Source of the DNA: Bryobacteraceae bacterium
GTDB lineage: Bacteria; Acidobacteriota; Terriglobia; Bryobacterales; Bryobacteraceae
Direction: 5' to 3'
Assembly (NCBI GenBank): GCA_028275505.1
Contig: JAPWUP010000015.1
Span: 1 to 40,989, forward strand
Length of the DNA stretch: 40,989 nucleotides
How positions within the stretch are numbered: position 1 is the first letter of the stretch; each line of letters begins with the position of its first letter. A program made the position numbers and the translations under genes. The notes below the pieces were generated by a model. The model was not told the DNA's origin, ran no database searches, and was given only the letters and a program-made list of their open reading frames with translations. Positions 11,180-20,089 of the stretch are shown piece by piece.

Positions 11180-11872
11180 ATGAATTGCCAGCAAGTGCGA
11201 CGTTCGCTCTCCGAGCACCTGGATGGTCGGCTTTCCGAGGCCGAACACAGTCAGGTCGTGTCGCATCTGGAACAGTGCCCGCAGTGCGGGGAGCTGCTGG
11301 AGCAAATGGCTCGCGTGCGTGCGGCTTTGCAGAAACTGCCTTCGCTCACGCCGCCGCCCGAGCTGACGAGCGCCTTGCTTCTGCTGGCCTCCCGCGAGCG
11401 GGTGCGCAGGCTCGCTTACGGTAGCGCCAAAGCCCTGGCGGCGCACTTGGTGGACCGGGCCAGGCTGTGGGCAGAAAATATCATGCGTCCGGTGGCCTTG
11501 CCCGCCGCTGGGGGGCTGCTTTCTGCTCTCATCCTTTTCGCCATGCTGGTGCCCAGCGTGCTCTTCCTGCACTCGCCCGGCAAGGATGTCCCGTTGGTAG
11601 GCTTGGTCCAGGAAGCGACTGTGGCCACACCCGCCCCGTTCGGCATTGAGGCCGGCGGCTTCATTCTGGAAGTGACCGTGGACCGCCGTGGACGAATGGT
11701 GGACTATACGATCGCGGAGGGAGACCCGGTGATCCACAACCCCCGTCTGCGACGCTCGATCGAAAACTACGTCCTGTTTACCGGTTTCCGTCCCGCGACC
11801 GCGTTCGGCCAGCCGGTCTACGGCAAAGTGACCGTGTCTTTCAGCCGGTATCGCTTCGACGTGGGGAGCTGA
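11180..11872 (+). CDS. Zinc-finger anti-sigma factor with C-terminal TonB-like domain
   Basis: This 230-residue single-pass membrane protein should hold the adjacent ECF sigma factor inactive. The N-terminal anti-sigma domain has the zinc motif H-x3-C-x2-C (SHLEQCPQC, residues 28-36). One membrane helix follows at about residues 110-130. Unusually, the outer part (residues 155-230) reads like a TonB/TolA C-terminal domain: GGFILEVTVDRRGRMVDYTI, an arginine-rich helix, then TGFRPATAFGQPVYGKVTVSF. Such a domain in the periplasm could sense or touch outer-membrane proteins. The fold assignment of the C-terminus is inferred from the pattern of an initial strand, helix and final amphipathic strand. 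The gene is cotranscribed with the sigma gene. Confidence 0.8.
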   Translation: MNCQQVRRSLSEHLDGRLSEAEHSQVVSHLEQCPQCGELLEQMARVRAALQKLPSLTPPPELTSALLLLASRERVRRLAYGSAKALAAHLVDRARLWAENIMRPVALPAAGGLLSALILFAMLVPSVLFLHSPGKDVPLVGLVQEATVATPAPFGIEAGGFILEVTVDRRGRMVDYTIAEGDPVIHNPRLRRSIENYVLFTGFRPATAFGQPVYGKVTVSFSRYRFDVGS

Positions 11873-11887
11873 GAGAAACGTCGGCTC

Positions 11888-12646
11888 GTGCCGCGCAAGC
11901 TGGGCCAGCACTTCCTCCATCGCCGGGATGTGCTGGAAAAAATCGCGCGGGCGGCCTGCCCGGAACGCGAACCTCTGGTCATCGAAATCGGCGCCGGCAA
12001 AGGGGCTCTCACCGAGCGCCTCGTGGGCCGCGCCGACCGCGTAATCGCCATCGAGCTGGATCCCGCCCTGGCGGATTTCCTGCGCCGGCGCTTTCAGGAT
12101 AGCGGCGCCGTCGAGGTGGTTCAGGCCGATGTCCTCGGTCTCGATCTCGGTCAGTGGGGACCGGCAGTCATCGCCGGGAACATCCCTTACTACATCACCT
12201 CAAAAATTCTGGAACGCGTTCTGGCCGTGCTGCCGCCAGTCAAGCGCGCCGTCCTACTGGTGCAGCGCGAAGTGGCGGAACGGATCGCTTCCCCTGCCGG
12301 CCGCCGTGACTACGGACTGCTCAGCGTCCACGTGCAGGCGGTGGCGGATCCCGAAATTCTGTTCCGCGTGCCGCCCTCCGCATTCACTCCCCCGCCCGAA
12401 GTGAGCTCGGCTCTGGTTCGTCTGACGCCCCGGGCGACGCCACTGCTCGATCGCGAGCGCCTGCCGGCCTTCCTGGAATTCGCCGCGCGCTGCTTCCGTT
12501 ACAAGCGGCGCACGCTGCGCAACAATCTGGCGGCCTGGTATCCCCCATCGCTCCTCGACTCGCTGCCGGAAGCCGCACTCCGCGCCGAGCAGTTGTCTCC
12601 CCACGAGCTGCTGAAGCTTTACGAGAAGCTGAACTCGCCGGCCTGA
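11888..12646 (+). CDS. rsmA: 16S rRNA (adenine1518-N6/adenine1519-N6)-dimethyltransferase
   Basis: RsmA (KsgA) dimethylates two adjacent adenines near the 3' end of 16S rRNA during late small-subunit assembly. The 252-residue protein begins KLGQHFLHRRDVLEKI, the family signature, followed by the SAM-binding IEIGAGKGALTERL, the acidic IAIELD, QADVLGLD and the catalytic NIPYYITSKIL. The C-terminal rRNA-binding part contains FRYKRRTLRNNL. The start is GTG at 11888, which gives the expected N-terminus. It lies 15 bp after the anti-sigma gene and 27 bp before gltX. Confidence 0.96.
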   Translation: MPRKLGQHFLHRRDVLEKIARAACPEREPLVIEIGAGKGALTERLVGRADRVIAIELDPALADFLRRRFQDSGAVEVVQADVLGLDLGQWGPAVIAGNIPYYITSKILERVLAVLPPVKRAVLLVQREVAERIASPAGRRDYGLLSVHVQAVADPEILFRVPPSAFTPPPEVSSALVRLTPRATPLLDRERLPAFLEFAARCFRYKRRTLRNNLAAWYPPSLLDSLPEAALRAEQLSPHELLKLYEKLNSPA

Positions 12647-12658
12647 AAAGGCGCTGGT

Positions 12659-12664
12659 TATACT
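12659..12664 (+). promoter_or_regulatory. -10-like hexamer 9 nt before gltX
   Basis: TATACT ends 9 bases before the gltX ATG and no Shine-Dalgarno sequence lies between them. If used as a -10 box, transcription would start 2-4 nt before the start codon, giving a leaderless mRNA. No good -35 box is visible. Confidence 0.35.
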
Positions 12665-12673
12665 GGAATTTTC

Positions 12674-14095
12674 ATGCCCCGATTGCGTTTTGCTCCTTCG
12701 CCTACCGGCTTTCTCCATATCGGCAGCGCGCGGACGTACGTCTTCAACTGGCTTTACGCGCGGCGCCACCGTGGCGCCATGATTCTCCGTATTGACGACA
12801 CGGACGTGGACCGCAACACGCAGGCCTCGCTGGAATCCATTTTCGAGGGCCTGCGCTGGCTGGAGCTGGAATGGGACGAGTTGTATCACCAGTCCCAGCG
12901 CCTGCACCTGCACCGGCAACTGGCCCAGGCCCTGCTGGAGCGCGGCGTGGCCTACCGCGATTTCACTCCTCCTTCCGCCCAGCCGGAGGAAAAGGCGCAC
13001 GGGGCCGGCCCCTGGCTGTTCAATCCGGGTATGCGGGAGCTTTCCCGTGAGGAAAGCGATCGGCGTGCGGCCGCCGGCGAGCCGTTCGTGCTGCGTTTCC
13101 GGGTGCCCCGCGATCCGCCCAGGATCCTGCGCTTCCGCGATTTGGTCTACGGCGAGCAGGAAAAATCCACCGCCGACATCGAGGACTTTGCCCTGCTGCG
13201 CAGCGACGGCACCCCGACCTATCACCTGGCCTCCTGCACCGACGACATTGACATGAAGATCACCCACATCGTGCGCGGCCAGGACCACCTCACCAACACG
13301 TTCAAGCACATTCTGATCTTCGAGGCGGCCGGGGCGCCCCTGCCCGAGTTCGCGCATCTGCCGCTTCTGGTGGCGCCGGACGGATCGAAACTTTCCAAAC
13401 GCCGCCACGGCGCCGTGGTGAGCGTCACCACCTATCGCGACGCCGGATTCCTGCCCCACGCTTTCGTCAACTTTCTCTGCCTGCTGGGCTGGTCGCCCAA
13501 GGACAACCGCGAGGTGATGACGCGGCAGGAACTCATCGAGGCTTTCTCGTTCGAGGGGATCAACCGGTCCAACGCCGTGGTGAACTTCCGCGAGGACGAC
13601 CCCTTCGATCCCAAGGCGGTCTGGCTCAACGCCCAGCACCTGCGCACGATGCCGGTGCGCGAGCTGGCGCCTTACGTGCGGCGGACGCTGGAGCAGGCGG
13701 GCGTCCCCATCCCTTATGACGAGGAGCGGTTCCTGACCGTCATTGACGTGATCCGCACGCGCTATTCCATGCTGACGGACTTCGTCACCCGCGGACGCGC
13801 TTACTTCAGCGAGGACTACCCGATCACGCCTGAGGCGCAGCAAAAGCTGGACGAACCCGGCGCGCGGCAGCTTCTCCACGAGCTGGCTGACCGCCTGGAG
13901 GCATCCCCGGAATTCACCGAAGCCAGCGTCGAGCGCGACCTCCGGCAGTTGGCCGCCGAGCGCGGCGTCAAGGCAGGCCTGATCATCAACGCCGCCCGCG
14001 CCATCCTTACCGGACAGACCGTTGGCCCTAGCGCGTTCACGGTGTTCGTGACGCTCGGCCGCGAGCGCGTGCTCGAACGCCTGCGGCGGGCCTGA
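12674..14095 (+). CDS. gltX: Glutamyl-tRNA synthetase
   Basis: This 473-residue class I aminoacyl-tRNA synthetase charges tRNA with glutamate. [20 protein letters not shown] carries the HIGH-type motif (HIGS) and SKLSKRRHG is the KMSKS-type motif (KLSKR). The catalytic domain continues with RIDDTDVDR, and the C-terminal half is the all-helical anticodon-binding region. The length is typical. No amidotransferase genes lie nearby, so whether it is discriminating or makes Glu-tRNA(Gln) cannot be told. The gene begins 27 bp after rsmA. Confidence 0.96.
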   Translation: MPRLRFAPSPTGFLHIGSARTYVFNWLYARRHRGAMILRIDDTDVDRNTQASLESIFEGLRWLELEWDELYHQSQRLHLHRQLAQALLERGVAYRDFTPPSAQPEEKAHGAGPWLFNPGMRELSREESDRRAAAGEPFVLRFRVPRDPPRILRFRDLVYGEQEKSTADIEDFALLRSDGTPTYHLASCTDDIDMKITHIVRGQDHLTNTFKHILIFEAAGAPLPEFAHLPLLVAPDGSKLSKRRHGAVVSVTTYRDAGFLPHAFVNFLCLLGWSPKDNREVMTRQELIEAFSFEGINRSNAVVNFREDDPFDPKAVWLNAQHLRTMPVRELAPYVRRTLEQAGVPIPYDEERFLTVIDVIRTRYSMLTDFVTRGRAYFSEDYPITPEAQQKLDEPGARQLLHELADRLEASPEFTEASVERDLRQLAAERGVKAGLIINAARAILTGQTVGPSAFTVFVTLGRERVLERLRRA

Positions 14096-14141
14096 GAGAT
14101 CCGGCCCGGCGAGCCGTTCTGATGCTGTGGGAGATTCTGAC

Positions 14142-15401
14142 ATGAGCCGACTGGTTCCTCCACACGGAAGTCCGACCCTCAAGCCGCTGCTCCTCGATGA
14201 AGCGGCCCGACGGGAAGAGTTGCGGCGGGCCGAGAGCTTGAAGAAAGTGCCCATGACGAGTCGCGAGACCAGCGACCTCATCATGATGGGCATCGGCGCC
14301 TTCACGCCGCTCGAGGGCTTCATGGGCTACGACGACTGGAAAGGCTGCTGCCAGAACTACAGCCTGCCCGGCTACGGCGGCTTGTTCTGGCCCATCCCGA
14401 TCACGCTGTCGGCCGACGAAGAACTGGCGGGCTCGATCGCTCCGGGCGAGGAAGTGGCCCTTTGGGATCTTGAGACAGGGGCCATCATGGGCACGATGCG
14501 CGTGACCGAAAAATACCGGATTGACAAGGAGTACGAGTGCCGCGAGATCTTCCGCACCACGGATCCTGCGCATCCCGGAGTGCAGAAAGTGCTCCAGCAA
14601 GGCGCCGTCAATCTGGCCGGCCCAGTTCGGGTTCTCTCCGAGTCCTACTACCCGGAAATGTTCGCGGGCATCTACCAGCGACCGGCCGAGGCACGCCGCA
14701 TTTTCGAGGAGCGCGGCTGGACGACTGTTGCGGCGCTGCAACTCCGCAATCCCATGCACAATTCGCACGCCTACCTGGCGTGGATCGCGATCGAGGTCTG
14801 CGACGGCGTCTACATTCACCAGTTGATCGGCAAGCTCAAACCCGGCGACATACCGGCGGAAGTAAGGGTGCGGGCCGTGGACGCGCTGGTGAACAAGTAC
14901 TTCCGCAAGGACCGCGTCGTGCAGGGCGGCTACCCCATGGAAATGCGTTACGCCGGACCGCGCGAGGCCCTGCTCCACGCCGTCTTCCGACAGAATTACG
15001 GCTGCTCGCACCTGATCGTAGGGCGCGACCACGCCGGCGTGGGCAATTACTACGGTCCCTACGACGCGCAGAAAATCTTCCGGGAAATCCCGCCCGGGGC
15101 GCTGCGCATCCAGCCGCTGTGTCTGGACTGGACGTTCTACTGTTACGAGTGCCGTTCGATGGCCTCCATGAAAACCTGCCCGCACGAAACCACGGCGGTG
15201 ATTGACGAAAACGGTCAATACCGCGGCGGGGCGCGCCTCATGCTTTCGGGGACGCTGTTGCGCAAGCTGATGAGCGAAGGCAAGCCGGTGCCGCCGGAGT
15301 TTTCCAAACCCGAAGTGATCGCGATCCTCAAGGAATATTACGATTCGCTGGCGAAATCCTCCGCGGCGGATCGGGCCTCGGAGCCGCCGCGCCCGGCCTG
15401 A
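14142..15401 (+). CDS. sat: Sulfate adenylyltransferase (ATP sulfurylase, homo-oligomeric Sat type)
   Basis: This enzyme of about 419 residues converts ATP and sulfate to APS and pyrophosphate, or works in reverse. [13 protein letters not shown] is the nucleotide-binding QxRNPxHxxH motif and GRDHAGVG is the second signature. A CYEC pair followed eight residues later by CPH is the probable zinc site seen in many Sat proteins. The ATG at 14142 is preferred to the GTG at 14127 because GGGAGA lies about 8 nt upstream. No APS kinase domain is fused, and no aprAB, dsr or cysH genes lie nearby, so it cannot be tied to dissimilatory metabolism; an assimilatory role is the simpler reading. Confidence 0.94.
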   Translation: MSRLVPPHGSPTLKPLLLDEAARREELRRAESLKKVPMTSRETSDLIMMGIGAFTPLEGFMGYDDWKGCCQNYSLPGYGGLFWPIPITLSADEELAGSIAPGEEVALWDLETGAIMGTMRVTEKYRIDKEYECREIFRTTDPAHPGVQKVLQQGAVNLAGPVRVLSESYYPEMFAGIYQRPAEARRIFEERGWTTVAALQLRNPMHNSHAYLAWIAIEVCDGVYIHQLIGKLKPGDIPAEVRVRAVDALVNKYFRKDRVVQGGYPMEMRYAGPREALLHAVFRQNYGCSHLIVGRDHAGVGNYYGPYDAQKIFREIPPGALRIQPLCLDWTFYCYECRSMASMKTCPHETTAVIDENGQYRGGARLMLSGTLLRKLMSEGKPVPPEFSKPEVIAILKEYYDSLAKSSAADRASEPPRPA

Positions 15402-15419
15402 CGCTAAGATGGATCACGC

Positions 15420-16562
15420 ATGCGCGAGGATCTCGGGCGGCTTGACATCGCGGAATTGAACCGGCGCGCCCAGCAGTTTGAACGCACGTTGGATGCCGCG
15501 CGCCGCCGCATCGAAAGCCGCGGCCGGAAAATCGCCTGGTACCCCTACCGTTCTCTGAGCGGCCTGGCCTTGCTGGAAAAGTTGCTCCACGGGGAAAACC
15601 GCCGCCTGCTGGCGCTGGCCGGCGAAGCGCCGGTGCTGGACCTGGGTTGCGCGGACGGCGAGCTGGCCTTCTTTTTGGAGTCCCTTGGGTTGCAGGTCCA
15701 CGCGGTGGATTACCCGGAAACCAACTGCAACGGGATGGAAGGCGTCCGAGCGCTCAAGGAAGAATTGCGATCGTCCGTCGAGATTGTGGGCGTGGATCTG
15801 GATTCGCAGTTCACCTTGCCGGGGCATCGTTACGGCCTCGCTTTTTTTCTGGGCACGCTCTATCACTTGAAGAACCCCTATTACGCGATGGAGGCGCTGG
15901 CTGCGCGCGCCCGCTACTGCGTGCTGAGCACGCGGATCGCAGCGTTCGCCGCGGACCGCAAAACCCAAATTCGCCATCTGCCCGTCGCCTATCTGTTGCG
16001 CGAGGGCGAGGCCAACCAGGACTGGACCAATTACTGGGTCTTTTCGGAAACGGGCCTGCGATTGCTGCTCGAGCGGACCGGCTGGCAGATCCTGGAATTC
16101 GCCACTTTCGGCAGCGAGCATTCCGACCCGGTCAGCGCGGAGGGCGACCAGCGCGCGTTCTGTCTGTTGAAGAGCCTGCCCTTGGAAAGGGAGGGTGAAA
16201 TCGAGCTGCTGCACGGCTGGCATCAGCTCGAGTACGGTTCCTGGCGGTGGACCCAGCGCGTTTTCGCGGCCACCTTGCCCGTGCCCGCGCGCATGCGGCC
16301 CAGGCTCGTGCTGCGTTTTTTCCTGCCCGAGCTGATCATACAGAAGCTCGGACCAGTCACCCTTTCGGCCAGCGTGGACGGGCGGGCGCTCACAACCGAA
16401 CGCTACGAGCAGCCCGGCGAATACGCTTACGCGCGTGGCCTGGCCGAGGTGACGCCCGGGCGTCGCGTACTCATCGAGTTCCAGCTGGACCGCGCCTTAC
16501 CGCCCGATGACGACGACCCGCGCGAGCGCGGCATCATCGTCTCATCGCTGACCATCGAGTGA
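15420..16562 (+). CDS. Class I SAM-dependent methyltransferase of unknown substrate
   Basis: This protein of 380 residues has a central Rossmann methyltransferase domain: VLDLGCADGELAFFLESLG is motif I (about residues 72-90), HAVDYPETNCNG motif II, and FFLGTLYHLKNPYYAMEAL motif IV. The GxLYHLxxP element resembles that of CmoB and DUF1698-type enzymes. The last 120 residues (from about 260) form a separate, probably beta-rich domain (LVLRFFLPELI, VTLSASVDGRAL) with no family that I recognise. It follows sat by 18 bp and likely shares its transcript, but nothing links the two functionally. The 300 bp after it hold only a pseudogene relic. Confidence 0.75.
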   Translation: MREDLGRLDIAELNRRAQQFERTLDAARRRIESRGRKIAWYPYRSLSGLALLEKLLHGENRRLLALAGEAPVLDLGCADGELAFFLESLGLQVHAVDYPETNCNGMEGVRALKEELRSSVEIVGVDLDSQFTLPGHRYGLAFFLGTLYHLKNPYYAMEALAARARYCVLSTRIAAFAADRKTQIRHLPVAYLLREGEANQDWTNYWVFSETGLRLLLERTGWQILEFATFGSEHSDPVSAEGDQRAFCLLKSLPLEREGEIELLHGWHQLEYGSWRWTQRVFAATLPVPARMRPRLVLRFFLPELIIQKLGPVTLSASVDGRALTTERYEQPGEYAYARGLAEVTPGRRVLIEFQLDRALPPDDDDPRERGIIVSSLTIE

Positions 16563-16639
16563 GCCGCCGCGCGCTCTCTCCGTCTCGCGGAAACGAAGCG
16601 GCAGGATCTTCGCTCCGGACGCCTCCGGGGCCCCGCGGA

Positions 16640-16785
16640 CGATTCCGCCACGGCGGCAGCCAGCACCCACAGGAAGCGGTAGCCATGGGTGGCGCCCGCA
16701 ACGGCGTTGGAGACGAAGTCGCCGGGACCGAGGACGGCGAGGGCAAAAACAATTCCAGGCCCGAATGTCCTCAGCGCGGACGCTC
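16640..16785 (-). pseudogene. Relic of an Nramp-family metal-ion transporter (N-terminal fragment)
   Basis: Read on the minus strand from 16783, the frame gives LRTFGPGIVFALAVLGPGDF, then VSNAVAGATHGYRFLWVL, which is the first transmembrane helix pattern of Nramp (Mn2+/Fe2+) transporters: GPG near the start, the [DG]PG[DN]F motif and the AGAxxGYxxLW motif. A TGA stop stands just before it (16784-16786), no start codon or ribosome site is present, and after about 45 residues the frame runs antisense into the end of the methyltransferase gene without further Nramp similarity. It is therefore a truncated remnant. The remaining bases between 16563 and 16862 show nothing else. Confidence 0.55.
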
Positions 16786-16862
16786 AGGAGGCCCCAACCT
16801 TCGCGACCGCTCGCTCAGCAGCCTCTACTCCCAACAGGGCAGTGTAGTACCCGCCCGCAGGC

Positions 16863-19211
16863 TCAGCGGTCCAGGCCGATGCGGCAGAGATGTTCCTGAT
16901 AGACGCGCCGCTCCTGCTCCACGTAGGCGCGGTTGCGGCGAGCCAGCTCGTCGAAGTCCACCAGGTGGGCGTCGAACTCAGGACCGTCCACGCAGGCGAA
17001 CTTGACCTTGTCGCCGACCGTGACGCGGCAGCCGCCGCACATGCCGGTGCCGTCCAGCATGATGGGATTGAGGCTGGCGTACGTGCGCACGCCCCACTGG
17101 CGCGTCAGCTCTGCGGCAGCGCGCATCATAGGGATGGGGCCGATGACGTGGACCGCAGCCGGCGGGTCCGCACGCAGGCTCCGCCAGTGCCGCATGAGAT
17201 CCACCACGGTGCCGTGGAAGCCATAGGAGCCGTCGTCGGTGGCCCAAAGCATTTCATCCGAGGCTCCGCGCAGCTCGTCCTCCAGGATGATCAGGTCGCG
17301 CGAACGGGCGCCGCAAAGCACGGTCACGAAGTTGCCCGCTTCGCGAAACGCCCGCGCCACCGGCAGCACTTCGGCAACGCCGACCCCGCCGGCCACGCAC
17401 AGCACGTGGCCCAAGCGCTCGATCGTGGCGGGCGAACCCAAGGGTCCGAGCACATCGGCAAGCTGCTGGCCCGGTTCCAGATCCGCTGTCAATCGCGAGG
17501 TCTTGCCCACCGCCTGAACCACCAGTACGATGGTCCCGCGTTGGGCGTCGCCCTCGACCAGCGTCAGCGGGATGCGCTCGCTGGCGGGCGTGGGACGAAC
17601 GATGACGAACTGACCCGGCTTCCAGTGAGCAGCAATGGCCGGGGCATGAATTTCCAGCCAGGAGATATCGGGCGTGAGGCGCCGTTTGTTGAGAACGCGG
17701 AACTCCGGCGGCGCCAGGATCGCCGGAACGCCATCTCGCCTGGGCCGTGTGGCGGCGGCGCGTTCTTCCCGCAGCAGGCGATCGATCGCTTCGGCCGCAG
17801 CGCGCCCGTCGCGCATGGCCAGGATGACAGTGGACCCTCCGCGCACCACATCGCCGCCCGCAAAGACGCGCGGCAGACTGGTGCGACCGGATTCGTCCAC
17901 CACAATCTTGCCCCGTTTGGTGATGAGCTCGGGCGTGGTCCGCTGGACCGTGGGGTTGGGGCTCTGGCCGATCGCCATCACGATGGTGTCTACGGGCATG
18001 CGGAACTCCGAGCCCGGGATGGGAATGGGCGCGGGGCGGCCAGTTTCGTCGGGCTCGCCCAGCCGCATCCGGATGCATTCGACCTCACGGACGAAACCCT
18101 GCTCGTCGCCCAGAATCCGGACGGGCACCGCGAGGAATTCGAACTTCACGCCTTCCTCTTCGGCGTGCTCGATTTCTTCGGCGCGGGCGCGCAGCTCGGC
18201 CCGGCCCCGCCGGAACATGATGATAGACTCGCTGCCCAGGCGGAGTGCCCACCGGGCCGCATCCATGGCCGAGTTGCCGCCACCTACCACGATGGTGCGG
18301 GCGCCCACACGCACGGGCGTGTCGCTGGCGGGGAACTCATAAGCTTTCATGAGATTGATTCGGGTCAGGAACTCGTTCGCCGTGTACACGCCAATGAGGT
18401 TCTCGCCCGGAATCCCCATCAGGTGGGGCAGGCCTGCGCCGGTACCCAGAAAGACCGCGTCGAACCCCGCATCGAACAGTTCCTGGAGCGTACAGGTTTT
18501 GCCCACGATGAAATCGGTGCGGAATTCGACGCCCATGGCGCGCAGGTGGTCCAGTTCCTGGCGAATAATTTCCCGTGGCAGACGGAAAGGCGGGATGCCG
18601 TAAATCAGCACGCCGCCCAGCTCGTGCAGGGCCTCGAGAATCGTAACCTTGTAGCCCTTGCGCACCAGGTCAAACGCGGTGATCAGGGAGGCTGGACCGC
18701 TGCCCACCAGGGCCACACGCATTCCGTTCCAAGGCGGCACGGGAGGAAGGCGGGATTCGCCTGCCTGCTGGTAGTAGTCGGCTGCGAAGCGTTCGAGCGC
18801 ACCAATGGCCACCGGCTCGAGCTTGGTCTTCGGGTTGCCGAGCAGGCACTCTTTCTCACAAAAGAGCTCTTTCTGGCAAACGCGCCCGCAGATGCCCGGG
18901 AACGGGCTTTGCTCGAAGATCTTTGCCGCGGCCCCCAGATAATCGCCTTCGACGATACGGGCAATGAAGCCCTTGATGTCAATATGGAGCGGGCAGGCAG
19001 CCACGCATTTGGGCTCGCGGCAATCCAGGCAGCGCAGCGCCTCCGCTCTGGCCTGCTCGAGCGTGAAGCCGAGGGCGACCTCGCGCGCGGTGGTCACCCG
19101 CAGGTGATGGTCGAGGAGCGGCATGCGCTGCCGGGGCGCCTTGGGAGTGCGCTTGATCCGAGCCTGGGCGGGCGGAGCGACGGAGACCTGTGGGTTTTCT
19201 GGGTTACTCAT
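16863..19211 (-). CDS. Fused NfnB-NfnA-type NADH-dependent ferredoxin:NADP+ oxidoreductase
   Basis: This 782-residue protein joins two subunits that are normally separate. Residues 1-485 are GltD/NfnB-like: [4Fe-4S] ligands C61, C64, C69, C73 and C108, C112, C118, C122, an FAD site VALVGSGPAS and an NADPH site VVGGGNSAMDAA. Residues 500-782 are NfnA/PyrK-like: a flavodoxin-reductase fold with KPGQFVIVRP, the nucleotide site CVAGGVGVAEVLPV, and a [2Fe-2S] site D720, C725, C728, C740. That one-Asp, three-Cys spacing is the hallmark of NfnA. Nfn complexes couple NADH and reduced ferredoxin oxidation to NADP+ reduction by electron bifurcation; related Sud proteins reduce sulfur. It follows ric by 64 bp. 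GltD alone is excluded by the second half. Confidence 0.88.
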   Translation of the reverse strand: MSNPENPQVSVAPPAQARIKRTPKAPRQRMPLLDHHLRVTTAREVALGFTLEQARAEALRCLDCREPKCVAACPLHIDIKGFIARIVEGDYLGAAAKIFEQSPFPGICGRVCQKELFCEKECLLGNPKTKLEPVAIGALERFAADYYQQAGESRLPPVPPWNGMRVALVGSGPASLITAFDLVRKGYKVTILEALHELGGVLIYGIPPFRLPREIIRQELDHLRAMGVEFRTDFIVGKTCTLQELFDAGFDAVFLGTGAGLPHLMGIPGENLIGVYTANEFLTRINLMKAYEFPASDTPVRVGARTIVVGGGNSAMDAARWALRLGSESIIMFRRGRAELRARAEEIEHAEEEGVKFEFLAVPVRILGDEQGFVREVECIRMRLGEPDETGRPAPIPIPGSEFRMPVDTIVMAIGQSPNPTVQRTTPELITKRGKIVVDESGRTSLPRVFAGGDVVRGGSTVILAMRDGRAAAEAIDRLLREERAAATRPRRDGVPAILAPPEFRVLNKRRLTPDISWLEIHAPAIAAHWKPGQFVIVRPTPASERIPLTLVEGDAQRGTIVLVVQAVGKTSRLTADLEPGQQLADVLGPLGSPATIERLGHVLCVAGGVGVAEVLPVARAFREAGNFVTVLCGARSRDLIILEDELRGASDEMLWATDDGSYGFHGTVVDLMRHWRSLRADPPAAVHVIGPIPMMRAAAELTRQWGVRTYASLNPIMLDGTGMCGGCRVTVGDKVKFACVDGPEFDAHLVDFDELARRNRAYVEQERRVYQEHLCRIGLDR

Positions 19212-19223
19212 GTCCGAAACTAC

Positions 19224-19252
19224 ATTCTACGCGCACGCCGGGCCATCGGAAA
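19224..19252 (-). promoter_or_regulatory. Candidate promoter of the nfn fusion gene
   Basis: On the minus strand TTTCCG (19252-19247) and TAGAAT (19229-19224) are 17 bp apart. The -10 box ends 12 bases before the ATG at 19211, so a transcript from here would have a leader of only about 6 nt. The gene could therefore be expressed apart from ric. Confidence 0.35.
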
Positions 19253-19275
19253 ACCATCCCTGCAGCCGGCCCGGT

Positions 19276-20001
19276 TCAGCCAAGACCGGCTTTGGCTTCC
19301 AGCTCGACCGCACGCGGAAACAGAATGTTGTTCTCCAAGTGAATGTGGATGTGCAAGTCCGCTTCCAATTCCTGGAGTCCGCGGTATAGCGCCTCCCATG
19401 TGGCGCAGGCATCCGCCGGCAGCGTATAGTTCCCCGTGATGCTTCGCATCTTCGCCAGGGCCACGGCGGCATTGTCGTGCTCCATCCGCATCACGCGGAT
19501 CGGATTGTTGACCGTGCCAAAGGGTGGCGGCGGCACGCGCCGCTGCTGGTTCACCGCTTCCTCCAGGCCCCGAAGGGTGGGGAACAGGATCATCTCTTCC
19601 TTGTGCAGGTGGCCGTAAAGCTCTTCTTGTAAGGCAAAATAAGTCCGTTCCAATTCCTCGAGCAGGGCGGCATGAGAGGGGTGCGCCTCGCGTGTCCGTT
19701 TCAGCCGGTGCTCCAGTGCGGGAAGCTCCGCCCGCAGGTATTCGTGGTGCTTTTCGAGGATGTGGTCTATCAGCTCGGAGACCGTGGCCCGCGTCCAATC
19801 ACGGGCTGGCTCCGGGGCCTGCGAAACAGCAGCCTCGATCTCGGCCACGATGGCGTCCGGGGAGAGTCCGCGACTCAGGCAGGCCTGCTCCAGGGACTGG
19901 TCGCCGTGACAGCAGTAGTCCAAGCCGAACTTCTCCAATACGGGGATGCTGCCGGGCAGCTCGGCGGCAATCTGCCCGATGGCTTTCGTCGGATGGATCA
20001 T
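19276..20001 (-). CDS. ric: Iron-sulfur cluster repair di-iron protein (Ric/ScdA/YtfE family)
   Basis: This 241-residue cytoplasmic protein repairs iron-sulfur clusters damaged by nitric oxide or oxidants. The N-terminal ScdA-type domain has the double-cysteine motif DYCCHG near residue 28. The rest is a hemerythrin-like four-helix bundle whose di-iron ligands are the histidines and glutamates in LEKHHEYLRAELP, LYGHLHKEEMILFP, MRMEHDNA and HIHIHLENNILFP. The start at 20001 is chosen because CGGAGG lies 6 nt upstream and the sequence begins like known members (MIHPTKAIGQIA); the frame is open further upstream without similarity. A CRP-like box lies 73-88 bp upstream. The nfn fusion gene, itself rich in iron-sulfur clusters, follows. 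Confidence 0.93.
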   Translation of the reverse strand: MIHPTKAIGQIAAELPGSIPVLEKFGLDYCCHGDQSLEQACLSRGLSPDAIVAEIEAAVSQAPEPARDWTRATVSELIDHILEKHHEYLRAELPALEHRLKRTREAHPSHAALLEELERTYFALQEELYGHLHKEEMILFPTLRGLEEAVNQQRRVPPPPFGTVNNPIRVMRMEHDNAAVALAKMRSITGNYTLPADACATWEALYRGLQELEADLHIHIHLENNILFPRAVELEAKAGLG

Positions 20002-20073
20002 GAACGCCTCCGGAAGTGGGATTTGGGAGTTGGACTCCGAAATTGAGGGTACCTGGCAGGCGCAGTAGGAGTC

Positions 20074-20089
20074 GGTGACCTCGGTCACA
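20074..20089. promoter_or_regulatory. CRP/FNR-family operator candidate in the ric-cytochrome spacer
   Basis: GGTGA-N6-TCACA matches the CRP consensus TGTGA-N6-TCACA at 9 of 10 positions and contains the perfect palindrome GTGACC-TC-GGTCAC (20075-20088). On the minus strand a -10-like TACCCT at 20051-20046 would place the ric start site about 42 bases from the centre of the box, the classical class II activation distance. Which CRP/FNR-type regulator binds is unknown. Confidence 0.45.

Noticed and set aside
12254-14323. A 689-codon open frame antisense to rsmA and gltX
   Set aside because: It spans two well-supported genes on the other strand and has no motif of its own.
14142-15401. Evidence for dissimilatory sulfate reduction because of sat
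   Set aside because: No aprAB, dsrAB or qmo genes are present in the window, and Sat of this type also serves assimilation, so no such pathway is claimed.
16559-17005. A plus-strand 148-residue frame after the methyltransferase gene
   Set aside because: It is Arg/Gly/Pro-rich, overlaps the end of the nfn gene, and has no similarity pattern. The stretch is better explained by the minus-strand Nramp relic.
16890-19439. An 849-codon open frame antisense to the nfn fusion gene
   Set aside because: It has low-complexity shadow composition and no recognisable motif. The opposite strand encodes an intact iron-sulfur flavoprotein.
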